Shown: one piece after another, positions 23,931 to 34,730 of the stretch | Position numbering within the stretch: the stretch's first letter is position 1 | Layout: each line of letters starts with the position of its first letter | From: Aphrophora alni | Taxonomy: Eukaryota; Arthropoda; Insecta; Hemiptera; Aphrophoridae | Assembly (NCBI GenBank): GCA_963513935.1 | Contig: OY740773.1 | Span: forward strand, 99,619,291 to 99,683,290 | Direction of reading: 5' to 3' | DNA length: 64,000 nucleotides | The notes under the pieces: model-generated | Told to the model about the DNA's origin: nothing | Seen by the model: the letters and a program-made list of their open reading frames with translations, nothing else | The model's database searches: none | Made by a program: the position numbers and the translations under genes

Positions 23931-23933
<3 letters not shown>

Positions 23934-25319
23934 TTGCTTCCCTGTGCCATAGGCACGTTAACTGTATTAGATTAAAACCAAGCTTTTAATAACGGCGATC
24001 AAGGTTCATTTTCGTTTTTACAATTACTATTTAACCCTAATATTTGTTTATTTGAGGATTTTACAAATGTTTTGGGTCATTAATCTTCACAGTTCAATAA
24101 AATTTCAACGTAATAGGTAGAGGATATTTTGAGAAATTACGTATTTTAAAACAGCCCCTTGGCGATTATTGTTTTGTTTTTACCAAACTCAAAGATTTGT
24201 TGACAGATGGCGACCAATACGTTTTATTAGAGGCTACATTCGAGTAAATTTTTATCAAAATCGTAGAAACCAGATTTGATAAATTCGTAATTGCGAGTTT
24301 TTCTTATTTAAAGGAGGTACAATAATTTTATAACAGACTGCGAAATCGTCAAATTATAATAAAATCGGTCACGCTATAAGGTTTTAGAACACTCTATCAT
24401 TTCAGAAACCACTATTTTGAAGTCACATATTTTATTACTTACTAATATGCACTACAGTGGTATATTCTTCCAAACATTTACCAATTTTAAGAATAGCTAT
24501 TTTTGGAGAGATGGCAATCAATACATAATGTTTGAGTTGGTAGCGGTTATATTTGAGTAAAATTGCATTGCAATAACTAAAGTCATTTTTGAGATAATTA
24601 TGTTTTTGTTTCCCCTTTATGCAGCTACTCCCTAAAGAAAAGGAAAATGTTACAAATTATACCCACATAAAATTTAATTTATGCGTTTAGATTATATAGA
24701 CAAGACGCTAAATAGATAGAAATCATTATAGGTTGAGGGAACCAAATATAGATTGTTCACCCAAAATGTAAATTAGAAAATAAAAAACCTATGCTAGAAT
24801 GTTTATCTTGGTAATAGACAATACAATTGTTATTTTTTAGTTTATAGATCTAATATTAAAAATACATCAGCCTGTAAACTTTCTTTTAAATTTAAACAAA
24901 ACTATTTAAAAAATTCAAAATGTGGAAGAAAAAAATTAAGAAATATTTTTAAAAGTCCGATGTAATTAAGAAAGGTGTACCTTCAAAATAAAAGATTATT
25001 GTTTCTATGACTTTTTAATTTACCCTCTATGACATAATTTTAAGGGAAAAAACGAATATTTACAATCCGATTTTTCGATTAAAGAAACATTTCAACGACT
25101 CATATAACCAAGCCTACACACCAAATTTGAGTTAAATTTGACCAAAATGGCAGCCTCTACAACGTTTAACAAAGTAAGCCCAAAATCATGTCAACTTACC
25201 CTAAAGGATAGGATCAGTAAACATTTAATGGTCTCTTAGAGTCGGCTTCTAAGAGTGAAATCGCAATACTAGAAATTCATTTGTACAGTTTGTGTGCGGT
25301 TCAAATATTTATTTATCAA
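23931..25319. other. AT-rich sequence with diverged internal repetition
   Basis: Stretches at 24180-24300 and 24470-24590 share GATGGCGACCAATAC/GATGGCAATCAATAC and ATTCGAGTAAATTTT/ATTTGAGTAAAATTG and so look like an old tandem duplication of about 290 bp. No gene seen. Confidence 0.4.
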
Positions 25320-25412
25320 ACCCTCAGGGGGTTTCTTATATTGAGTACTGGTGGCGGACCCGAGGATCTACATCTTCCATCGTGTAGTCTAGGGTTGTAT
25401 CTCACCCTTTCA
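25320..25412 (-). repeat. Dispersed repeat family A, diverged copy
   Basis: CCCTCAGGGGGTTTC, TTGAGTACTGG, GATCTACATCTTCCAT and GTAGTCTAGGGTTGTATCTC follow the family in reverse orientation. Confidence 0.45.
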
Positions 25413-25675
25413 CCTTTCCTTAACAAAAATATTCCCATCAACTGATTTCAGAACAGTTTTGCTCTGATGAGAATGAGTATTGTCCAACAGTGATAAAAAC
25501 ATTGATAATGATAAAAAAAAAACAGTTAAATGAAACTAATCTTTCTTTTATGATATACATAATAGCCATATAGTAATGAACTTTTAAAGAAATTGTGACT
25601 TTCTTGACATCGAATTTGTAGGTCCTAGTGGATTTGTATATAATAAAATGTCTCCACTCGATTTGCTCGACTCTA
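25413..25675. other. AT-rich sequence without recognised feature
   Basis: Flank of the 50-bp satellite; nothing recognised. Confidence 0.4.
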
Positions 25676-27226
25676 GACTAGAGGTGTGGATATATTAAGG
25701 ACCCTCCACTGTGTATCATGTCGCTGACTAGAGGTGTGGATATATTAAGGACCCCCCACTGTGTATCATGTCGCTGACTAGAGGTGTGGATATATTAAGG
25801 AACCTCCACTGGGTATAATGTCGCTGACTAGACGTGTGGATATATTAAGGACCCTCCACTGTGTATATTGTAACTAACTAGAAGGGTGGATATATTAAGG
25901 ACCCTCCACTGTGTATCATGTCGCTGACTAGAGGTGTGGATATATTAAGGACCCTCCACTGGGTATAATGTCGCTGACTAGAGGTGTGGATATATTAAGG
26001 AACCTCTACTGTGTATCATGTCGCTGACTAGAGGTGTGGATATATTAAGGACCCTCCACTGGGTATCATGTCGCTGACTAGACGTGTGGATATATTAAGG
26101 ACCCTCCACTGGGTATAATGTCGCTGACTAGAGGTGTGGATATATTAAGGAACCTCCACTGTGTATCATGTCGCTGACTAGAGGTGTGGATATATTAAGG
26201 AACCTCCACTGTGTATCATGTCGCTGACTAGAGGTGTGGATATATTAAGGACCCTCCACTGGGTATAATGTCGCTGACTAGACGTGTGGATATATTAAGG
26301 ACCCTCCACTGTGTATATTGTAACTAACTAGAAGTGTGGATATATTAAGGACCCTCCACTGGGTATAATGTCGCTGACTAGACGTGTGGATATATTAAGG
26401 ACCCTCCACTGTGTATCTTGTAACTAACTAGAAGTGTGGATATATTAAGGACCCTCCACTGGGTATAATGTCGCCGACTAGAGGTGTGGATATATTAAGG
26501 ACCCTCCACTGTGTATCTTGTAACTGACTAGAAGTGTGGATATATTAAGGAACCTCCACTGTGTATCATGTCGCTGACTAGAAGTGTGGATATATTAAGG
26601 ACCCTCCACTGTGTATCTTGTAACTAACTAGAAGTGTGTATATATTAAGGACCCTCCACTGGGTATAATGTCGCTGACTAGACGTGTGGATATATTAAGG
26701 ACCCTCCACTGTGTATCTTGTAACTGACTAGAAGTGTGGATATATTAAGGAACCTCCACTGGGTATAATGTCGCTGACTAGACGTGTGGATATATTAAGG
26801 ACCCTCCACTGTGTATCTTGTAACTGACTAGAAGTGTGGATATATTAAGGAACCTCCACTGTGTATCATGTCGCTGACTAGAAGTGTGGATATATTAAGG
26901 ACCCTCCACTGGGTATAATGTCGCTGACTAGACGTGTGGATATATTAAGGACCCTCCACTGTGTATCTTGTAACTGACTAGAAGTGTGGATATATTAAGG
27001 AACCTCCACTGTGTATCATGTCGCTGACTAGAAGTGTGGATATATTAAGGACCCTCCACTGTGTATAATGTCGCTGACTAGACGTGTGGATATATTAAGG
27101 ACCCTCCACTGTGTATCTTGTAACTGACTAGAAGTGTGGATATATTAAGGACCCTCCACTGGGTATAATGTCGCTGACTAGAAGGGTGGATATATTAAGG
27201 ACCCTCCACTGGGTATAATGACGCTG
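25676..27226. repeat. 50-bp minisatellite, 31 copies
   Basis: An exact 50-bp period with units of the form GACTAGAGGTGTGGATATAT + TAAGGACCCTCCACT + a variable 15-bp tail (GTGTATCATGTCGCT, GGGTATAATGTCGCT or GTGTATCTTGTAACT). Base 7-9 of the unit varies (GAGG, GACG, GAAG). The second half shows higher-order units of 100 and 150 bp. No indels were seen through 1.55 kb, which argues for recent homogenisation. Confidence 0.97.
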
Positions 27227-27229
27227 AAA

Positions 27230-27295
27230 TGGTACTGCCGGATCTCGTAACTATACAAAATTACATTTTCTTGTGAAGTCAAAATTAGAAATTAT
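27230..27295 (+). repeat. Dispersed repeat family B, fragment
   Basis: CTGCCGGATCTCGTAACTA and ACATTTTCTTGTGAAGTCA match 62462-62510. It begins immediately at the end of the minisatellite. Confidence 0.5.
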
Positions 27296-27400
27296 ATTTT
27301 TAACATTAACTACACTATTTAAAATCGAACAAATGTGGAATGATACTATTACATGTATAATTAAAAGCTGTAAATTTGTATTTAATTTAGCATGTTATAA

Positions 27401-27426
27401 GTTAGGTTATGTTAGGTTGGGTTAGA
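27401..27426 (+). repeat. Short TTAGG telomere-like tract
   Basis: Five GGTTA-type units, two of them altered. Confidence 0.7.
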
Positions 27427-27469
27427 GGTCAGGTTGAGTTCTTAACAAGAAACCTTCCGCACACACGAC

Positions 27470-27592
27470 AACGCCAAATATGTCTAAAATCACTTTTTGG
27501 ATTTTTCGAGGTTCTGATGTGTGAATTTCATTAAAAAACGGAGGTCGAATTTTTTGACGATTATGAAAATTACCTTATTTAAACCAAAACTA
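27470..27592 (+). repeat. Dispersed repeat family D, copy
   Basis: GAGGTTCTGATGTGTGAATT, AAAAACGGAGGTCGAATTTT and GAAAATTACCTTATTT correspond to 56285-56345 and 52065-52135. Confidence 0.45.
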
Positions 27593-28018
27593 TTTTTTTC
27601 AACGGTATTTAACGTTCTACGGGGTTTGAAATCTGCTAAGTAACCATTACACAATACGTGATCGATTTTATAACTAAATTAATGAAAACAGATTTATAAT
27701 TAAATAAACCGGTATTTAATTAAAAGCAAAGTAAACAGTCCTAGAAATACCTTCACGTTCACAACTTTGCATAGCTGAGTCCAAGTTACTGGCGTTATCG
27801 AGTACTTAATGGAAACACTTTGTTCATTGTAATCATATTAACTACATCGTTCTCATGTCATAAACTTTGAATGAGGTCCAATAAGTTACTAGTGGTTATG
27901 GTAAACTGTAGAGTATTCTGAATCACTCAAGCATCACTTCAAACAGAATAGAAATAATAGTGACAATAATTTAATGTGACAACAGCTTGATGGAATTCCA
28001 TATTAATGGAAATAATGA
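27593..28018. other. AT-rich sequence, partial match to the 31.4-kb repeat
   Basis: GAATCACTCAAGCATCACTTC followed by AGAATAGAAATAATAGTGAC (27918-27965) resembles 31406-31460 and 33080-33145, so an additional copy of the repeated unit of 30.3-34.4 kb may start here. Confidence 0.35.
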
Positions 28019-28120
28019 AACAGTTATTTAATTACACAACAGAGCTTTATTGAGCGACATATATGTTTCCCCTTAGGCATGTTCAAGCTACGAAATTGAA
28101 AACAAAACAAGTCTAAATTA
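28019..28120 (-). repeat. Penelope-like terminal segment
   Basis: On the minus strand: TTTAGACTTGTTTTGTTTTC, GTAGCTTGAACATGCCTAAG, GGGAAACATATATGTCGCTC and AATAAAGCTCTGTTGTG. The same text, less the CCTAAG part, is on the plus strand at 30143-30235. It directly follows the endonuclease relic at 28118-28580 in reading direction, where the terminal repeat of a Penelope-like element is expected. Confidence 0.5.
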
Positions 28121-28580
28121 CCAAAATTGGAAGTGAAATAAAAGGGTTGAGAAATTATAGTATTTATGACAGAAATGACAATGTTCTGATCCGTGGGGTG
28201 GAGAGAGGGGGGAGTTTATTTTAGAAAACAAAGGTTCCACAATAGGCTTCAATAGGGGTGATGAGTTAAGATATATTTGTTCATTTAGGTTGGAAATTTG
28301 GTTTTTAAAAATAGATCTATTGATTTCAAAACATTCCGAGTTATTGAGTTTTCTATTTTTTCTGTTCAATGTGGAGAAGTTTAAATTTGACTTACAGATC
28401 ATATCCTGTATCTAATACATGATTTGCAAAATTTGAATTAGATTTCTCATACTTTCATCTTTTCTTTAATTCTAGTCCTAACTGATCTACCAGATTGATC
28501 TATGTATTCACAATTGCACACGACAAGAAATTTTATATACGCCACTATTTTCTAAGCTAAATCTTATCTTTATTGGTAAC
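28118..28580 (-). pseudogene. Penelope-like element, GIY-YIG endonuclease relic
   Basis: Reading the minus strand from about 28550: SGVYKISC, a frameshift, YIDQSGRSVRTRIKE, another frameshift, SNFANHVLDTGYD, then LLHIEQK and, further on in the open frame down to 28118, LNSSPLLKPIVEP. This is the order of the GIY-YIG nuclease at the C-terminus of Penelope-like retroelements: GVY for GIY, YID for YIG, the R-x-x-x-x-R helix, the NH-L-D-x-G-H block and the short Pro-rich tail. In those elements the nuclease cuts target DNA for reverse transcription. Several stops and at least two frameshifts show it is dead, and the upstream reverse transcriptase was not found. A 94-codon frame survives at the 3' end. 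Confidence 0.75.
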
Positions 28581-28791
28581 AAATAGTTTTCCTATATTTC
28601 TATAGCAAATAAAGGCAAATTTATAATGATATCTATTAGATTAAGTGTAAACACAGTCGGTACTTAGTGAAATTCCATATTAAGGTAAATAATAACTCAC
28701 ATGTAAACTTTCACTAATCAACATATATCGTGACAGGTGTTTCTCAATGCATCTTCAGACAACTATGAACTAAAATTTACAAAACCCAACC

Positions 28792-29719
28792 TATACTCTG
28801 TCAATTTCAGGTTGGCGGATGGAACCGGGACTACCTGAGGCCACCCTTATAACCCCTGGCCGCGTCCGTCTGAGCTGTCCGCTGCCTAGGCGATGAGTCA
28901 CCTACTGGCTGTGTTTATACAAAGGTACACTTTCTTAACAGAATAATAATTTAACATGTTTAAAAGTATATTTGAAATCTAATAAAAAAAGTTATGAAAA
29001 ATGATACCAAACTCGACCTAGGTATTAGAACATTTAATACGAACTTTATTAAGAATTGTTTACATTGTGACTGCGACTTTTTATGTGGACAATTTAGAAG
29101 GCAAGTTTTAAGCTGTAGTGAATATTAAAAGCTTTACTTAGGGGCTGCTTCGGTAAAAGTAAATTGACCGTAGAATTTGTTAATAATAGTAAATCTTTTA
29201 CTGAGATATAATGTGTTTAATACAAATTACAATAACAATCGGAGAAAAAGTTATATACACAATATGCTATATACAATGGAATATAATACTATACAATACA
29301 AATCCTACCCAACAATAAAAATACAATACTACACAATAGTTTATTAACTTTCAACCTACAGCGGTCTGAACTAAGTAAAGCTTTTAATATTCACTACAGC
29401 TTAAAACTTGCCTTCTAAATTGTCTACATAAAAAGTCGCAGTCACAATGTAAACAATTACTTATAAAGTTCGTATTAAATGTTCTAATACCTAGGTTGAG
29501 TTTGGTATAATTTTTCATAACGTTTTTATTAGATTTCAAATATACTTTTAAACATGACAAATTATTATTCTGTTATGAAAGTGTACCTTTGTATAAACAC
29601 AGCCAGTAGGTGACTCATCGCCTAGTTAGCGTACAGCTCAGGCAGGCGACGCAAGGGATTATAGGTGTGACCTCAGGTAGTCCCGGGTCCACCCGCCAAC
29701 CTGAACTTGACAAAGTATA
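28792..29719. mobile_element. 0.93-kb foldback with ~350-bp inverted arms
   Basis: Left arm 28792-29141 and right arm 29371-29719 are reverse complements at roughly nine in ten positions over their whole length, with few gaps. Landmarks are CAGGTTGGCGG at the outer ends, GGCGATGAGTCACCTACTGG in the middle and TAAGTAAAGCTTTTAATATT at the inner ends. The spacer of 229 bp is AT-rich. The outer ~110 bp of each arm are GC-rich against an AT-rich background. No long frame is present. It lies between two Penelope-like relics. Confidence 0.88.
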
Positions 29720-29799
29720 AGTATCAACATCTATACTAAGAAAGTGGAGGATGGAATGCAAAAAATGGGGACTGAATCAGGACTATCTGAGAAGGTAAA

Positions 29800-30140
29800 C
29801 TACCTGGCAGGATGTGTGACAATGGGTTTTAACGAAGGAGATGGGTCATTGAGGTTGGAAGCATGGCAATTGAGAACAGATCTGTAGATTTCTAAAATTT
29901 CTAAATAATTTAATTTTCTACTTTTTTGTTTAATATGCAAAACTTTGACTTCAGTGGGATCAAAACTATGACCAGAATCTAATAAATGGTTAGCAAAATT
30001 TTAATCTGTTTTACCATACTTCCAACAATTTACATGTTCTTTAATTCTAGTTTTAAATGATCTACCTGTTTGACCTATGAATTCCCTATTACATTTATTC
30101 TCAACCCTTCCAATCTACCTTTTCCTTAGTCTTTCAGTTT
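29800..30140 (-). pseudogene. Second Penelope-like GIY-YIG endonuclease relic
   Basis: On the minus strand from about 30100: NREFIGQTGRSFKTRIKEHV, one stop, NFANHLLDSGHSFDP, VKVLHIKQKSRKLNYLEI, then a tail with SPSLKPIV. FIGQTGRS is the YIG half of the GIY-YIG motif and NHLLDSGHSF holds the conserved His/Asn block. One in-frame stop interrupts about 100 codons, so it is better preserved than the copy at 28118-28580 and only distantly similar to it at DNA level. The GIY half and the reverse transcriptase are absent. The Penelope-like terminal segment that abuts it at 30143 is in the opposite orientation, which implies rearrangement. Confidence 0.75.
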
Positions 30141-30142
30141 TA

Positions 30143-30235
30143 GTTATTTAGACTTGTTTTGTTTTGAATTAAGTAGCTTGAAAATGTGAAACATTTGTCG
30201 CTCAAAAAGCTCTGTTGTGAAATTAAATAATGGTT
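30143..30235 (+). repeat. Penelope-like terminal segment, inverted copy
   Basis: TTTAGACTTGTTTTGTTTTG, TAGCTTGAAAATGTGAAACA, TTGTCGCTC and AAGCTCTGTTGTG pair with 28019-28120. Together the two segments bracket the whole 28.0-30.2 kb block as an inverted pair. Confidence 0.5.
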
Positions 30236-30358
30236 ACATTAATACTAATAATATTAGAAAACTTGTATAATGAATATAAATTTTTATTCATATTAATTGT
30301 TAGTCATCGTTTAAAAAGAATATGAACTCAAATCTAAGTTACAATGTGAAAACAATAA

Positions 30359-30532
30359 TAATTTGAATTTGCCCCTAACCACAATCACTGGAACTTAATA
30401 AAACACAATTATCTTGTGGATATAATTATTTATCCACAATACACTTAGTGGATATAATTAATAAAGAACAATTAATCAGGTAATTGTGTTTTTTTAAGTT
30501 CCAGTGATTGTGGTTAGGGGCAAATTCAAATT
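30359..30532. mobile_element. Small foldback with ~52-bp near-perfect arms
   Basis: Left arm 30359-30412 and right arm 30481-30532 share TTTGAATTTGCCCCTAACCA and CAATCACTGGAACTTA as reverse complements with about one indel. The loop holds two GTGGATATAATTA units. It interrupts a segment (CTAAGTT to GTGAAAACAGAT) that is continuous in the related copies at 31560 and 33200, so it inserted after that duplication. Confidence 0.8.
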
Positions 30533-30559
30533 AATATTGTGAATTTCACCACAGTGCTC

Positions 30560-30960
30560 AACAAGATTGAATGTGAAAACAGATAAAACAAAATGTAAAG
30601 AACAATCAAAAGGACTAGTCATAAAGATGATAAAACTAAACCCTCCAAGTGTCTATCCTCAACGATTGGATCATTAGTAGAACGTTTTTCAGTTAAATAA
30701 AAACTACCCTTGGAAATCAATGCGGCTGCTCGTTAAACACAAGTACTGGTATTTTATTTTATTACGTTGGTATTTAAACTTTACAAAACTAAAGGACTTT
30801 TAACATAATCCATCGGGATAGAGATTCAGAAGCTTTGATATTTTGTCAAACTCTAAGTAAAAAGAAGTAATTTTCGGTAAGTAGATATGGCAAGACACTG
30901 GCTTTTGTAAAACAGAACATTATAGATATACAAGAAATAAAATAACAAACTTGTATACCT
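30560..30960 (+). repeat. Diverged repeated unit, copy 1
   Basis: GTGAAAACAGATAAAACAAA, TCAGTTAAATAAAAACTACC, TGCTCGTTAAACACAAGTAC, GTATTTAAACTTTA and CAAGACACTGGCTTTTGTAA. It aligns with 31580-31870 and 33220-33530, and its last part with 34270-34350. No protein was recognised on either strand. Confidence 0.7.
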
Positions 30961-31114
30961 GAACTAACTCCCCCCCGCCGTATCGTTATTCGTCATCCCA
31001 CCTATTCTTTTATACAGCTTTGCTTGATAAGTGTGGTGGGGGTAAAATTCCCTCCCCTTCATTATCCGTGTTGTTCTTTTGTTTTTTAAAAAACTTATAC
31101 TCAATAATATTTCA

Positions 31115-31170
31115 TTCCATTCTTGTTTAAAGGCGAAAAACCTATCAGTCATCATCGTCTTTTACAAAAC
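31115..31170 (+). other. Penelope-tail or hammerhead-like fragment
   Basis: TTTAAAGGCGAAAAACCT and TCAGTCATCATCG match 7740-7778 closely. Confidence 0.3.
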
Positions 31171-31379
31171 GAACATGAAACAAAGATCACCTGATTGAAT
31201 TACTCTAAAGGTCAGAATAAATATTACGTATAATTTGTAACTTGTGACTAAAAGGTTTGTCACTGGTCAAAGTTAACCTTTATTTAATTACGGAAAAAAT
31301 AACATTTTATTAAAATTTATGTTTTCTGATCTCGTTTTCCTCCGTCTAAATGTAAATAACCTTGTTTTACATTCATAAA

Positions 31380-31870
31380 TGGAATTCCTTTTAATTGACG
31401 ATTTCGAATCACTCTAAAGTATTACTTCAAAACAGACTATATAAAAATAATACTAACAATATTTAAAAGCATTTCATAAAGAAGACGTAATGTTTTTAAA
31501 TCACTTATTTAATTTGTTTGAAAGAACTGAAATTAATGAATAAAGAGATTATGAACATAAATCTAAGTTATAATCTACTCTCTGAAAACAGATTAAACAA
31601 AATATAAAGCATACTCAAAGGGATGTTTCAGATGGAAATAAACCCGACAAGAGAAAGTATCTTTCTGAAAGATTGTGTCATTAGAACATGGTTTTCCAGT
31701 TAAATAAAAACAACCCTTGGAGATCAATGCGACTGCTCGTTAAACAGAAGTACTGGCATTTTGTTTTATTACGTTGGTAGTTAAACTTTATAAAGTGTAG
31801 AACTTTTAATATCATCTATCGGAGTAGAGATTCAGACGGCTTTGGTATTTTGTCGAACTCTAAATAACTC
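31380..31870 (+). repeat. Diverged repeated unit, copy 2
   Basis: Aligns from CGAATCACTCTAAAG through GAACATAAATCTAAGTTATA, CTGAAAACAGATTAAACAAA, CCAGTTAAATAAAAACAACC and TGCTCGTTAAACAGAAGTAC to TTTTGTCGAACTCTAAATA with copies 1 and 3. Confidence 0.7.
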
Positions 31871-31898
31871 CGTTACGTACTAATATTTATCAAGTCCT

Positions 31899-32009
31899 CT
31901 TCTTCTTCTTCTTCTTCTTCTTCTTCTTCTTCTTCTTCTTCTTCTTCTTCTTCTTCTTCTTCTTCTTCTTCTTCTTCTTCTTCTTCTTCTTCTTCTTCTT
32001 CTTCTTCTT
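31899..32009. repeat. TTC trinucleotide microsatellite, about 37 units
   Basis: An uninterrupted TTC/GAA run. GAA/TTC tracts of this length can form triplex structures. The poly-Arg frame it opens on the minus strand is an artefact. Confidence 0.97.
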
Positions 32010-32459
32010 TTGTTGGGGAATAACCGATTATGATAACTTTGAAAATTACCAAAAATTCGTAATATTAGTTTATACCATTTCCGTAGACGCAGCACTTCAT
32101 CTTTTCCTATTTTCTGCTTCCCGTTGTAATTCTCCATAATGTTAGCAATTGTGATATTTTATATTTTTTAAATGTATATTTTAATTCTGCTCTTTTCCGT
32201 TTCTTTTCCCTTTCTAAAATTTCTTCCATACTATTTTTTCAAATCCGTTATCTTTTTTATCTAATTACATTTTAAATTTTATTTTTTCAAATACTTTACT
32301 GTTTTTTTTTGTTTTTTTTTTTCCTTGTAAGGTTTGTATTATTTTTTTAATTTGTAACATTATCGTTTCATTTTCAATCAATTCTATGTTTGGAGTTTTT
32401 AAATTTTAATAAATTCTTGTGAAATTTTTTCGAAGTAATCAAACAATTTTTATATAAAT
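32010..32459. other. T-rich sequence without recognised feature
   Basis: Long T-runs, no gene. Confidence 0.45.
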
Positions 32460-32750
32460 CCTGTGTATGATTTAGTTTCTTTAAAATCTAAATAGATCTA
32501 AATCTCGCCGATGTAAGCTAAGTAAAAATTTAGTCTTTCCAAAATAAAGTAAATCCTCTTGAATCACCTAGTGTAGGGATTTAACACAATAAGGTTAATC
32601 TAACAGCGAGAGAGGGAGATATGTGTAATGTCTATTAATAGGATCAACTAGAGAACTAAGGTAAGCTGTCTTATGTTGAGATGGTGAATGGACATGTTTA
32701 AGGATTAACATTCGTATCTGTTAATGTGACGGTAATAATTTATTTTTTAC
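32460..32750 (+). repeat. Repeat family G, copy with short GA core
   Basis: CGCCGATGTAAGCTAAGTA, TTAGTCTTTCC, GTAGGGATTTAACACAA, GTTAATCTAACAG, a short GAGAGAGGGAGA core and ACATGTTTAAGGATTAACAT. The same flanks border the expanded tracts at 34652 and 42113. Confidence 0.75.
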
Positions 32751-33059
32751 TTAATAAAATAATAAATATAAGTTTGTGATAGATAGTTTTGAATTAAATA
32801 TAGCTGCTGGAAGTAATGCTACGCAGCTGAATTAACCTAATTGTCTGACCATGTCTCCAGGACATGTTTTAATGTTTTTCTTAAAGGGTTGCAATTTTCA
32901 TATAGCTTTGCTTGTCAACTGTGGTGGGGGTTAAATCACTTGCTTGTCAAACTTATAGTTTTGTTTATTACGTAAACAATAAAAATATGTAATAATTAAA
33001 AATTAGGCTCTCTTTTTTCTGTATATAAATCCCCTTGTTTTTTATTGAAAATTGGCATT
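32751..33059. other. AT-rich sequence without recognised feature
   Basis: GCTTTGCTTG followed by GTGGTGGGGG (32910-32935) repeats 31018-31044, so it belongs to the repeated unit of this region. Confidence 0.4.
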
Positions 33060-33530
33060 TAAGTTTATATTTACTAATCTAAATCACCGAATATAGTCAA
33101 GCATAACTTGAAAACAGATTGAAAATAATACTAACAATATAAAAAACATTTCATATTGTACATTAATTTATTTAAATAAACTGAAAATGAACATAAATCT
33201 ACGTTATTATCTACTCTGTGAAAACAGATTAAACTAAATGTAAAGAACACTCAAAGGGAAGTGTCAGAGGGATGATAGAAATAAACTCGACAAAAGAAAG
33301 TATCTTTTCTGAACGATTGCGTCATTAGTTGCAGAACAACGTTTTGCAGTTAAATTAAAATTACCATTGGAGATCATTGCATCTACTCGTTAAACACAAG
33401 TACTGGTATTTTATTTTATTACATTGGTAGTTAAACTTTATAAAATTAAAGGACCTTAATATTATTTATCGGAAAAGGGATGAAGATGGCTTTAGGAGGC
33501 TTTCAAAGTCTGAGTGTCGATATAGTCTTC
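33060..33530 (+). repeat. Diverged repeated unit, copy 3
   Basis: GAACATAAATCTACGTTATT, GTGAAAACAGATTAAACTAA, TACTCGTTAAACACAAGTAC and ATTGGTAGTTAAACTTTATA in the same order as copies 1 and 2. Confidence 0.7.
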
Positions 33531-34264
33531 TTTTATTTTGTAGTAATAAAGTAATTATATATGGAAGGAAAAAAAAAAGGGGGGGAAAAAAACTGTAGAA
33601 TGGTAGACGGGAAAAATCATCGAGCAAGAGTATAATTACAAAATAATATAAACTGTGGAATATTTAATATTTTGAATATTATATTTAAATATTAAAATAT
33701 TTATTAGAAAATATTACTAATTTTTTTTTCTCATCGGTGGAAATTAAGATTAGATTTAATACTTAACCGGCGAGAAATATAAGGCTTACTTTTACAATAA
33801 TTGAAAAACTTAAGTAAACATTTTTTGATAAATTGTTCAATTTTATTAGTAACTTTTATATTATTATTATATTGTCCAGACTTGATTATTAAGGTTTTCA
33901 CTTTTTAGGCCATTCCTTAGGTATATAGGTAACCAGTCATAATTTACACTATCTCGAACTTATTTTTTATATTCTTTTACTATTCAACCTTTCAATCCAA
34001 ACACTTTAAAAATATCTGACATTTATTTTGAGGTTAAACGATATCGTTTATTGTTTCAATTTCAATTTCTTTCAATAATGATTTACATAACTTTTCCAAG
34101 CCAATCTTTAACGAAATTTTTTACATAAAATAAATTATTCATATTTGTATTTATTAGATGAGGACTGCATTTTATAGTTACTTGTTTAAACATCTCAAAA
34201 ACAGAAATTATAATTTATCAATTAAATTATCTCACAATTAACGATGTGGTTCAATTTAAAAAAA
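33531..34264. other. AT-rich sequence without recognised feature
   Basis: A purine run (33565-33592) is the only notable stretch. Confidence 0.4.
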
Positions 34265-34352
34265 AAAAAACCTTTCGGTAAGTAGATGCCAAGACACTGG
34301 ATTTAGTAAAACAGAACATTATAGATCTACAAGCAACAAAAGAACAAGTATG
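34265..34352 (+). repeat. Tail of the diverged repeated unit
   Basis: TTTCGGTAAGTAGATGCCAA, GACACTGGATTTAGTAAAAC and AGAACATTATAGATCTACAA match 30873-30935 almost base for base. Confidence 0.75.
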
Positions 34353-34499
34353 TGAGCAGGAAACTAGCTTTCCAACCCTATTTTTCTTTAGAGTAAAAGA
34401 ACATTTGGCGAATTCGGGTAAACCACAGCAAGATTTTGGCTATTAAAGATATGATTAAAATCTTATATTTAGCTAAATAAATTTTACCTTCAATTTGAA

Positions 34500-34643
34500 C
34501 TAGACCTTAGTTTCCTTAGTTTACCTTAGTTTCTCTCTAGACTTAAATGTTAATCCTGAAACATGTTCTGGCGTTACTATTCACAATCTTAACTTGAGAC
34601 AGTTTAACGTAGTTCTCCAGTTAATAAGACTAGAGATATCCCT

Positions 34644-34730
<87 letters not shown>

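Noticed and set aside
25676..27226. CRISPR array
   Set aside because: The regular 50-bp period has no unique spacers; the whole unit repeats and the setting is eukaryotic.
31880..32137. Poly-arginine protein of 85 residues
   Set aside because: It is a reading of the TTC/GAA microsatellite.
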